Shown here: piece by piece, positions 55,037 through 64,000 of the stretch
How the letters are laid out: every line of letters begins with the position of its first letter
Position numbering within the stretch: position 1 is the first letter of the stretch
DNA from: Chaetoderma sp. LZ-2023a
Taxonomy: Eukaryota; Mollusca; Caudofoveata; Chaetodermatida; Chaetodermatidae
DNA length: 64,000 nt
Direction: 5' to 3'
Assembly: GCA_034401795.1 (NCBI GenBank)
Contig: CM067369.1
Location: forward strand, 86,669,506-86,733,505
Notes under the pieces: generated by a model
Seen by the model: the letters and a program-made list of their open reading frames with translations, nothing else
Told to the model about the DNA's origin: nothing
Databases searched by the model: none
Program-made: the position numbers and the translations under genes

Positions 55037-56815
55037 ACATAGATGGTAGAGTAGGACATACTATTCACACAATGTTGGTGCTGTCATTATGATGCATCGC
55101 TGTACTACAGAATACGCAGATTGACAGTTACTTCAGTAAACGTCTTCTAGTTTGAATGATGATCGCCAGTTACTTTTAATCCATTTGATTTATACACCAT
55201 TAATGATATCCCTTGTTTTTATAGAATCTTATTAAACTCTTGGGTGTTCCTTTAATGTCTCTCCCTCTCGCCCTCCCTCCCGCCCCAGCCGCCCGCCCGC
55301 ACACACGCAGGAAAGTTTGCATATTTCTTTACATCAGCGATACCTTATGATTTTATATGTCCTACTAAAGTATTGAGTCTTAAATAGACCTTTCTTTGCA
55401 CAATATCAGGGAAATTTGCATTTTTATGTTATTTCAGGTCAATACATTCTGTCAAGACCGTCACACGTCAAGACCACCACATTGAATTATTCATTTAGAT
55501 TCATATAATTTACCCTTACAGCTAACGAGCGAATATATAATATTCATTAATTGCCCTTATATATATTCTTGATAAATTTGCATCACATACAGCGGATATG
55601 CATGGTGGTTTTGATAATAAAAAAAATCACCCCTGATACTGTGTGATGGTCTTGACCAAATCGATCGGAGGGTGGGGGGGGGGGGAGGTTGTGGGTGGGG
55701 GGGGGGGGGGTGGAGAGGGGAGTGGGTAGTGAGGACATAATTTTCAGGAAATGGATTACGATTAAGCATGATAAGTTATAAAATCTTCCTTGCCAACCAA
55801 TTCAAACGAATAAAAATTCAGATAGTTATACAGCAAACGGTTCGAAATTTGAAATTTATCAACCACCCTTTTTTGGTACCTTTTCCTAAAATTGTCCCAT
55901 CTATACATTAACTGCCTTTAATACAACTATTTGGAAAGGGTAATTATCATTCATTTCATTTATTACAGCCAGACTTTTTTTTTACAAGTATGTGGGGAAC
56001 ATATATACATATGTACATGTGAACAGGCATAATACGGGCATAATACGGTACTACAACCACCACTATACTACATTATATTATCGTAATTATTATTAATATA
56101 ATAATTAATATAATAATATAACCATAGTTATTATTGAGTTCACCAGGCGGGGTGGGGTGGGTGATGGCGGGGTGTGTGGCGGACATTAAACATTCAGATA
56201 TACACTGTTCATTATAATATTATCATACTCTGATCTAATCTATATATTATATATCTGTTCACCGCATCTTGTACGGCACGCGCCCACCCACATCCCCGTG
56301 CACTCAGCAACAAGCCAACCGCCATCGGCCTCATGCTGGGTGATTTCTCGTTGTTTATAAATATGAACGGGGACGGGGGTTGGGGGCATCCGGAAACAAT
56401 GTGGCAATTCAATTCGCGAGAATCCCCCCCCCACACCCACCCCCACCCCCGCCCCCGCCAACTCCTGTGACCATGAAAAATAATTTAGTTAAGCTTTAAC
56501 ATAGTTAACATAACTTTTATCCGCATTTGTCCAGCATTATTCCCTATATCTTCACCATTCGTCACTCAACCCTTCCCTGCCATCGCGAGTAAACATTCGT
56601 CACTTTTCCTCGCTTCAACAAAAAACGAAAGAGAAACGAGGATTGGGGCCAGGTTAAAAAATTTAAGTATAACCCCCCCCCCCCCCACCCCCCACCCCCA
56701 CCCCCCCCACACACACACACCGCCCACACCACCCCCACACATCCCGTCATTTCATGCTTTCCCTTTTAATTTTCTGGCTGCTAAAGCATCTTCGCTTATC
56801 ACCCTGAACCTAATA
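55037..56815. other. No gene seen; several G- or C-rich tracts
   Basis: G runs at 55671-55725, C runs at 56427-56455 and 56674-56712, and (CA)n at 56707-56720. Short ORFs over these are low complexity. No repeat family recognised. Confidence 0.5.
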
Positions 56816-56817
56816 AA

Positions 56818-56820
56818 AGC

Positions 56821-56891
<71 letters not shown>

Positions 56892-56914
56892 CAGTAGCAG
56901 CGGTAGCGGTAGCG

Positions 56915-56993
<79 letters not shown>

Positions 56994-57016
56994 TGGTAGT
57001 AGTGGTAGTGGTAGTG

Positions 57017-57071
<55 letters not shown>

Positions 57072-57090
57072 AAGTAGTAGTTGTAGTAGA
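56818..57090. repeat. (GTA)n compound microsatellite, 3' tail of the SINE
   Basis: About 270 bp of GTA units with GCA/GCG/GTG variants. On the minus strand it is the (TAC)n tail that follows the SINE body at 57091-57362. Confidence 0.9.
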
Positions 57091-57362
57091 TAGTGCATTT
57101 ATATTGAGCTGAACTTCATGTGATTGCATGCGCTAAGCGCTGTACCACTGATCCCGTGTTCATTTGACAGTCAAAGCCCGGCAGCCACATACGGCGCACA
57201 GAGTGCTATGTCATGTCATCTCAAGTACCTATTTACAGCAAGGTGGACTGGAGCAACGAAGAGTTAAGTGACTTGCTCAAGGAAAACAACGGGGCGGGTC
57301 GGCAGGGAAGCGAACCTAGAGTTACGAACTCAAATCCCTAACCACTCACGCACCGCGTCTCT
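57091..57362 (-). mobile_element. tRNA-derived SINE
   Basis: On the minus strand the head has a pol III A box (TGCGTGAGTGG, 57352-57342) and B box (GGTTCGCTTCCC, 57317-57306), about 36 bp apart as in tRNA genes. The body contains CCTTGAGCAAGTCACTTAAC, like the conserved central domains of CORE/V-type SINEs. The 3' end runs into (TAC)n. No target duplication identified. Pol III transcript expected; no protein. Confidence 0.65.
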
Positions 57363-57365
57363 ACA

Positions 57366-57379
57366 AGTAGTAGTAGTAA

Positions 57380-57475
<96 letters not shown>

Positions 57476-57510
57476 CGGTAGCAGTAGCAGCAGCAGCAGC
57501 AGCAGCAGAG
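57366..57510. repeat. (GTA)n(GCA)n microsatellite
   Basis: About 37 GTA units, then GCG/GCA units, directly upstream (5') of the SINE head. The SINE is thus flanked by GTA repeats on both sides. Confidence 0.95.
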
Positions 57511-58760
57511 TGTAATGCCCTGAATAGAGGTATTGTCATAGTCATGGTAATTAGCTCTAGGTGATATCATTTGAGAAAATGTTTCAAAATTTTTCTAATG
57601 AAAAGGCACACTCTTTTAAGTAATGCTAGCTTTTTAGTGTCAAATAGTTGGTGCATTTTGAAATAATTCGGTCTGTTTCTATATATGATGGGCATCTTGA
57701 AAATCAAGATGGGTATCGTCAAATCGTAATGATTTAAAGAAAATATCGTTTGCTTGGCGCTGAAATGATGTGTTAGACACAGAAATTGTGTTTTAATTTT
57801 GCATAGACGCTGTGATATAAGTGTGAATTATTTCTCAGACCGACCATTATGAAATTCGGAGGTGGTATCTCCTCCTCTTCTTCTTCTTCTTCTTCTTTTC
57901 TTCGTCTTCTTCTTTTGCGTTCACCAGCAGTAAGTGTGTTTTAGTGCTGTGGTTGGCCGTTCACAAATACATGGGTTGATACCCGCAAACCTTACACCCC
58001 TGCGCCCGATTCTAGCTGACCAGAATCTTCTGCGAGGCCCAGAACTATAGCATCTTCTCTAAAATTAACCCCCGTGTCATTAAACATAAGTGCGAAATTT
58101 CACACGTCTGTTATAAAGAGCGCATTTTCTCATTCATGAGACACTGTAGACCTAACTATGAACGCATTTTCACTGTTAGCCAGCCAGCCAGCCAGTCACA
58201 GAATCTTATTCTGGGCTGTCGTTTCAAGAGTTTTTCATATACAGCAATCAAACTTGGGGAATAATATTACTATTTTGAAAACTATATTTTTTGATAAGAC
58301 ACTTATTTGTCAATCATTCTGGTTCTATTAGAGCGATCGGGGGTCAGACTTGGGTGACAAGTTGCCCGTGAGGTCTGGAAGATGTCTGTTAAATTTGGAG
58401 TCAAAAGGTCATAGGTCAAGGCCATGGTGACCCGTTTAAAATGTTTATGTTGAAACCCATGTGCATAAAAACACGTTTCTAATGCATTTTAGACGTATGT
58501 ATATGTAGAGTAACAAAGTTATGTCAGTGCGACCTCAGCGTGACATACGTGTAGTTACCGAGATTATAGTGTCCTTGTTCTTTTTGAAGGACGTCGATCG
58601 TTTGTTCGCGTAGACTAAAGGGGGGTAACTGTGCCGTTAAATAGGCTTATTGGTAATATTTGAACTGTACGGTTACCGTTTCGAAAGCATTGCGAACAAC
58701 TAGTTCTTTTAACCGTTACACATTTTAAGCGTCTCGCATTCGCTTCAAGAGGTACTACGG
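57511..58760. other. No gene seen
   Basis: (CTT)n at 57862-57920; (AGCC)n at 58180-58198. Otherwise unremarkable. Confidence 0.4.
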
Positions 58761-58761
58761 T

Positions 58762-58972
58762 AATGGACCTTTCCAGTTTTAGCTATACCTCGTCCATCTC
58801 TAGCTAAGCTACACCCACACCTCGCTCGTGTTGGAATCGATCGATCGATCCCTGAATACCCTGACTATCAAATTCCAGCAAACTATACAGGCAAGCTGTA
58901 GAATATTTTCTCACACGTCGCGTACTTGATACCTCATATGATGGATGGATAAACTGGAGAGATTCATTGTCG
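58762..58972 (+). mobile_element. MITE family A with H1 deleted
   Basis: GTAATGGACCTTTCCAGTTT to AAACTGGAGAGATTCATT. GATCGATCGATCCCTGAATA is present. H1 and ~100 bp are lost after CTGTAGAATATTTT, which joins directly to CACACGTCGCGTACTTGAT. Confidence 0.75.
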
Positions 58973-59318
58973 TGCGATTCGCTACATCACCAATGCATGT
59001 TAGCCGAAAGTGAGTCATCCTCGGCTCTTTAATTATTTTAAAATCTATTCGGTTTTCTTTTGCCATAATTTTTTTTTAATTGAAGGTTATTATTCCCACC
59101 ATTCATTACATGTAGACACTTTATTAATTGAGACAAGTGAGTACATTGTGGTTATTTTGAAAGCATCACGACATTCAGTCAATCTTTTTTAAATGTTGTC
59201 AGTAGGCTTACTATACGTTACAGCTCATATCTAAGTTAAGATGTTTCTTAAACAGAAACATGTTGGGCCCTAGTTAGTAGACCTACAATTTTGAACACGA
59301 TGTAGGCTAAGAACTGTT

Positions 59319-59396
59319 CTGTTGAATATTTGGACATAATTTGATTGGATTTGCAGCTATGGATTCCAAACACATTTAGTCCAAAATATTCAACAG
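59319..59396. repeat. Solo H1 palindrome
   Basis: CTGTTGAATATTTGGACATA to TAGTCCAAAATATTCAACAG, with neither A nor B termini around it. Shows the hairpin outside a recognisable MITE. Confidence 0.7.
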
Positions 59397-59479
59397 TACG
59401 TTTTATTTTGTTTTGGAAACAGGTTCTGTTATTTCTGAGGTGTATGTCTTGAAATGGCTCTATCCGAACAATCAGGGGG

Positions 59480-59835
59480 GACAACCTGTTCATCGCATAG
59501 CTAATGGGCGATGTACCATCTCTGGCTAAGCTCCTACCACGCTTTGTGCGTGTTGGAGTCGATTTATAATTATACTTTGAATCTTGAATCCCCAGAATCC
59601 CAATTTCATGGTAACTATTCAGCTCACATGTTGAATATTTTGAAACTGCTGCTGCTGCCATACGCCCAGTGAAATTAGTTTCAAAATATTCAACATATTA
59701 TGTATTAAATAGTAAAGAGATGGGGCTTAGAATTCGGAGAACTGACGGACTATTCCGGGTTCATGGCGTAGTATTTCTTTCAATTATGATTGTGATGTCA
59801 GCATGCAAGTGCCGTAATTGATGACGACATCGTAG
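59480..59835 (+). mobile_element. MITE family B, uninterrupted copy
   Basis: Reads GCGATGTACCATCTCTGGCT, TTATACTTTGAATCTTGAAT, a shortened H1 (59630-59695), TAGAATTCGGAGAACTGACG and TTTCAATTATGATTGTGATG. It serves as the empty-site reference for the insertions at 3866 and elsewhere. Confidence 0.65.
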
Positions 59836-61035
59836 ATTTCCTACGTTCATAACGTCACTATGTAACGCGTTGCCCCGACCTCTTGTGACGTGAGTTAAGT
59901 AAAATGCAACTGCGCATGTTCAGACGGGCTGAGGCAGACGATCAGCAGCATACATAGCCTCCAAAAGCGAGTATCCTTTGGTAATTCGAAGAAGCATTGA
60001 ACAGATCAGAATGTATATAATTTTATCAGAAATAGATTTGATCTAGCATATTATTCACTACGTAATAGAATTAGTAACAAAAACATATTAGATTGGACAC
60101 TATGATGCAATACTGAACTGAAATTGCGAATTGGAGAGGGTCATAGGCATTCTACGCTTATGAGATTTCTATGGACAGATGGGATTTATCCATTAGGCCT
60201 ATATTCTAACCATCCGAACACGAAAGACCAAAACACCAGAATCCATTAAGATTTAATAAATATGTTGTTGAGTATTTTGAAAGTAATTTGATTAAAAGCC
60301 GTTGTTTCAACAGGTCCTGTCAAATTATTTTCTAATATTCAACAGCCTACCTTACCCCGATACCGTTCAGTATCGGCCCGGTATCAGCCCGGCCGGTCAT
60401 ACAGCCCAGTAAGCTGCGTTATCAGGGTAAAAGTGGGAATCTGGCAATTCAGGGTCCAAATGATTAATAATTAATACCGGCGTTTCATTGTACGTGATAA
60501 GAAAATCTGCTGAATAATGTATTATGTGTCTTAAAGCTTTAGACAACAACAACTTTAAATCAAATTTGTTTTAACGACATGACTAATCATTAGAATTAAA
60601 TGAAATTGCAACTATGATTTTTTAACTGCCTCTCCCGGCGGGAAAACGGGTCATAACAACATTTTAGAAATTTACAATACTAAGAGCGAGCAGACGACAT
60701 AAGTCTACTTTAGCCTACCTGTAGGCCTACTAAGAAGACATTAATTGGCCCATTAATCTGATTTAGCAACGTCAAAAACGGGGTAATTGTCTCATTTATG
60801 AACTGTTTTAAATCTGAAGCTGTTTTAAACAGTCAGCTGGTAATAATCTGGTTCATCGCTTTTTATTAGCCTAAATGATGCGTGTGTACAACACGTGCTT
60901 GCGCATGTGCATGCACACTCATGAATATCATTAACTTTGTTAGCCTCGAGCCACCATATAAGCTAACGCGCGTACAGTTTAGTTAAATTACGTGGCTATA
61001 GAATGAGGAGGTTCATTGCGGGTTTCAGGTAAGAT
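59836..61035. other. No gene seen; one H1 palindrome at 60264-60346
   Basis: The palindrome is degraded (GTTGTTGAGTATTTTGAAAG / CTAATATTCAACAGCC). Otherwise no repeat or ORF of note. Confidence 0.5.
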
Positions 61036-61037
61036 AC

Positions 61038-61345
<308 letters not shown>

Positions 61346-61355
61346 ACTGAATATT

Positions 61356-61442
61356 CTGTTCAATATTTGGAAACCAATTTGACTGGGAGATATTGTTGCC
61401 TATGACAGCGAAACGTCCAATTATTTTCAAAGCATTCGACAG
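61356..61442. repeat. H1 palindrome at the microsatellite edge
   Basis: CTGTTCAATATTTGGAAACC arms, with GACTGGGAGATATTGTTGCC at the centre. Starts immediately after (ATT)n. Confidence 0.7.
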
Positions 61443-61509
61443 CTTTCATGTATAGCTGCTTTTAAATTGAGACACTGCAATTTCAATGGTTAAAATGGAA
61501 GAGATTTAA

Positions 61510-62425
61510 AATGGCCCACGGCTGGCACCGGTCTAACACGGATACCAGCTTATTATAAATGGAGCGATCCGATTTCTCACTCAAGTATATGACGTCATAT
61601 TCATGTAGGCTGGCGTCACTGATGTACAATAACTCCATCATGAACATTGAAAAGCCCATCAAGTGTATGAATGGAGTGATCCTGTCTGCCGTATAAGTAT
61701 ATGACGTCATGCTCAATTACGTCACATGCATGATGACGTCACAATGCATAGTGACGTATCTAGCTCCGTCATGAACAGTGAAAAATCCGTCACGTGTACG
61801 AATTGTATGTCTTTGATTGGTTTACTATTTAAAGATTGTGTTGTATGGCACACAACAGCACTCAGTCAAATTAGTTTCAGAAAAGCTTACCTGTATATTT
61901 AACCCTGCGATGGGCCTTTCCATTTTTAGCCATGCCCCGCCAATCATTAGCTACGCTCCACCCACACCTCGCCGTGTTGGGATTGATGGATCCCCTAATG
62001 CCCTAACTATCAATTTACTAAAAACTATACATGGAGCTGTTGAATATTTTGTAACTAATTTGACTGGGTGCTGTTGCTGGTAGCAACAGCGCCCAGTCAA
62101 ATTAGTTTCAAAATAGTCAACAGAATATTTATTACATACTAAAGACACAATTTGTACAACAACGCAAAGACCGTCTCCAAATATGCGTTCGTGACGTACC
62201 TATCGACGTCATTCATGGCGTCATTCATTATGATGTCATTCTACACATCACGTAGTTGATTATGACGTCATATGATGGGTGGGTACTCTGGAAAGGTGAA
62301 TCGGAATTCTTGGAAGTCAGGATTCAAAGTAAATTTAAATCGATTCCAACACGCAGAAAAAGTGAGTGTAGTTTAGCTAGACATGGGCGAGGCATAGCTA
62401 GAAATGGAGCCATCTATCAGAATCC
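61510..62425 (-). mobile_element. MITE family B, split by family A
   Basis: The part before 61905 has repeated ATGACGTCAT words, a GAACAGTGAAAAATCCGTCA block and a half H1 (61852-61895). The remainder (62302-62425) reads TTGGAAGTCAGGATTCAAAG, CCAACACGCAGAAAAAGTGA and GGCGAGGCATAGCTAGAAAT, which is the other end of B. Confidence 0.6.
61906..62301 (+). mobile_element. MITE family A, full length, nested in B
   Basis: GATGGGCCTTTCCATTTTTA to ACTCTGGAAAGGTGAAT. H1 palindrome 62037-62123 with near-perfect arms and a short CTGTTGCTGGTAGCAACAG centre. Opposite orientation to the B host copy. Confidence 0.8.
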
Positions 62426-62509
62426 ATGATGGATATCTGACCATATGATTGGGACAGTCCGATGTTAGGTTGGGGTACAGGTGGGTGAGTGGTTGTTAAG
62501 GTGTTTCAA

Positions 62510-62861
62510 TTTATAGTCATACATAGCTTTTGTAATCGCAATCATTGTTTACGGCCTAGCCTGTCTCGTTATTCATAGGTCTTACCCATGCTGAAAAGAA
62601 CAATTGTGCAAATCATCACGACGACGACGACGACGACGATGATGATGATGATGATTATGGTGGCGGAGGTGATGATGATAATGATGATTGATGATGATGG
62701 TGATGCAACAATAACGATGAAAAGTAATGATAATAACGAAAATAATTACAATTATATATATTCACAATTGTTCTTTTCAGCATGGGTAAGACCTATGAAT
62801 AACGAGACAGGCTAGGCCGTAAACAATGATTGCGATTTACAAAGGTATGTATGACTATAAA
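62510..62861. mobile_element. Fold-back element with 99-bp near-identical arms
   Basis: Left arm 62510-62608 and right arm 62763-62861 are inverted copies with only about 3-4 differences, for example ACGGCCTAGCCTGTCTCG and its complement. The 154-bp loop contains (ACG)n(ATG)n and AT-rich sequence. No ORF of significance. The flanks show no clear duplication. Confidence 0.75.
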
Positions 62862-63224
62862 TGTAATACTGTCATAATGTCTGCCACATTCGAATGGACC
62901 TACTGTGAAATAAACTATTTATTTACCTATTAAAAAATAACAATTCATCTCAAGAGAAAAATGGGAACGCTTATTTTTGCATAGTCATAAATTTCAACAT
63001 CGCTGTATGCCGGAAGTAGACAGCTGTGTTAAGCATGTGAACCATAGAAATCCTATACATATAGGAAGATTTCTATGACGTAAACCCATTTTAAGTTATC
63101 TCCCTTGTGTTATCTAAGATAACGAATATTTGCCATAGGCCTATGGATGTTTGCCATTACTATCACGTTATACTACATGATTTATAGGCTACCGATGCAC
63201 GATACATGGCCCAATAGACAGATC

Positions 63225-63430
63225 GCATTTCTAGCTATTCCCCGCCCATTTCTAGCTAAGCGCCACCAACCCTGCCTGTGTTGGGATCGATCGAGCCATA
63301 AAATGCGCCAGAATCCAAATATCAAGGTACCTATACAGGTAAGCCACTAAATATTTTGAAACTGATCTGAACGCGCTGTCAAATTAGTTTCAAAATATTC
63401 AACGGAATGTTAATTAAATATTAAACCATC
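63225..63430 (+). mobile_element. MITE family A/B remnant
   Basis: Contains CATTTCTAGCTATTCCCCGC, GTGTTGGGATCGATCGAGCC, CTATACAGGTAAG and a shortened H1 (63345-63405). The 3' part is missing. Confidence 0.65.
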
Positions 63431-63462
63431 AAAGACATACTAAGTTTGTCATTATTTTTATT

Positions 63463-63481
63463 GGGGGTGGGGGGGGGGGGC
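63463..63481. repeat. G tract
   Basis: GGGGGTGGGGGGGGGGGG, simple sequence. Confidence 0.9.
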
Positions 63482-63631
63482 GTTGGTCAGATCTCTTAAC
63501 AAGTGATGCGTCACCGCGACGAAAACGAACGGTTCAAAATGGCGCGTTCAGACGGATTTCAGCGATCGATTGAAAAATGTGTCAAAATATCAGTTTATAT
63601 GATAAATAGAATCTCACACTCACTCCGATTT

Positions 63632-63742
63632 AATATCACCATTATCAACCTCGTCGAAAATTATCAAAATGCACTCGCTAAAGTTCACGCAATGTGATAA
63701 TGTTCAACTCGGTTGATAATAGTGATATCAAATGGGACCTCG
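63632..63742. repeat. Imperfect inverted repeat, ~45-bp arms
   Basis: ATATCACCATTATCAACC returns as GGTTGATAATAGTGATAT, with inner matches ATTATCA / TGATAAT. A 64-codon ORF overlaps the left arm and is probably not a gene. A direct repeat ATGATTTCATTCCGTATAAA / ATGATTTCATTTCGTATAAA follows at 63785 and 63926. Confidence 0.6.
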
Positions 63743-64000
63743 TTTTAGATCCTCTATATAGCGAAGCGAAATAAATCTTATCATATGATTTCATTCCGTA
63801 TAAATTAAAAGTACGTATTCACACTAAAATGCTTCAAAATAAAAGTGTCAATATTATATACTTTTAGTGGCTTAAATTATGTACCTCGATTTAGGGAAAC
63901 GAAATCAATCGAAAACATAATTATGATGATTTCATTTCGTATAAATTTATATAATTATTCAAGTTATGAAATTGAATTAGAGACACAAGTTCCTAATTAT

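Noticed and set aside
56752-57564. Poly-Thr, poly-Leu and poly-Val ORFs
   Set aside because: GTA/GCA microsatellite translation; the real content is a SINE between two tracts.
63503-63697. 64-codon ORF near the right edge
   Set aside because: Overlaps an inverted repeat arm and shows no domain.

Overview
The window is eukaryotic and repeat-dominated. No splice-structured host gene could be recognised. The mix of elements points to a marine lophotrochozoan, most likely a mollusc. It holds a Tx1-type L1 LINE, an I-like LINE with RNase H, RTE-like and CR1-like LINE pieces, ~150-bp tandem repeats that end in the AGGCCC..GGGCCT-CTTGTT hairpin seen in bivalve and gastropod rolling-circle (Helentron/pearl-like) elements, many MITEs and very long trinucleotide microsatellites. 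The phylum is an inference; no marker gene is present.

Layout. 0-1.2 kb: C-terminus of a CR1-like LINE. 2-7 kb: MITEs (called A and B here) and a Helentron-like tandem repeat. 8-14 kb: a tandem array of ~0.65-0.69 kb units that carries two palindrome modules (H1 and H2) and was invaded by two other MITEs; one left a TA duplication and one a 9-bp duplication. 14.3-16.6 kb: a compact set of five small intronless ORFs behind iterated 18-bp repeats and a TATAAAAG box, the least explained segment here. 17-21.8 kb: an H2 MITE, a GC-rich palindromic minisatellite, a broken C2H2 zinc-finger/acidic gene, and more MITEs. 22.1-25 kb: a degraded RTE-like LINE (minus strand). 25-29 kb: tandem repeats, nested MITEs and TAC/CAC/AAC microsatellites. 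29.3-31 kb: a GC-rich stretch with unrecognised ORFs. 31.4-40.2 kb: a CR1-like LINE tail whose (TAC)n tract appears to have been split by a ~6.95-kb Tx1-clade LINE (minus strand) with both ORFs open. 41.9-45 kb: minisatellites and Helentron-like repeats. 47-52.6 kb: a decayed I-like LINE (plus strand). 52.6-64 kb: more MITEs, microsatellites, a tRNA-derived SINE and a fold-back element with nearly identical arms.

How it fits together. The window is a record of transposition. Family A MITEs repeatedly sit inside family B MITEs. The same palindrome (H1) is embedded in at least three different repeat backbones. Microsatellites serve as tails or targets of retroelements. The Tx1-like LINE is the one element that looks recent and possibly competent; the 14.6-16.6 kb ORF cluster is the best candidate for something undescribed.
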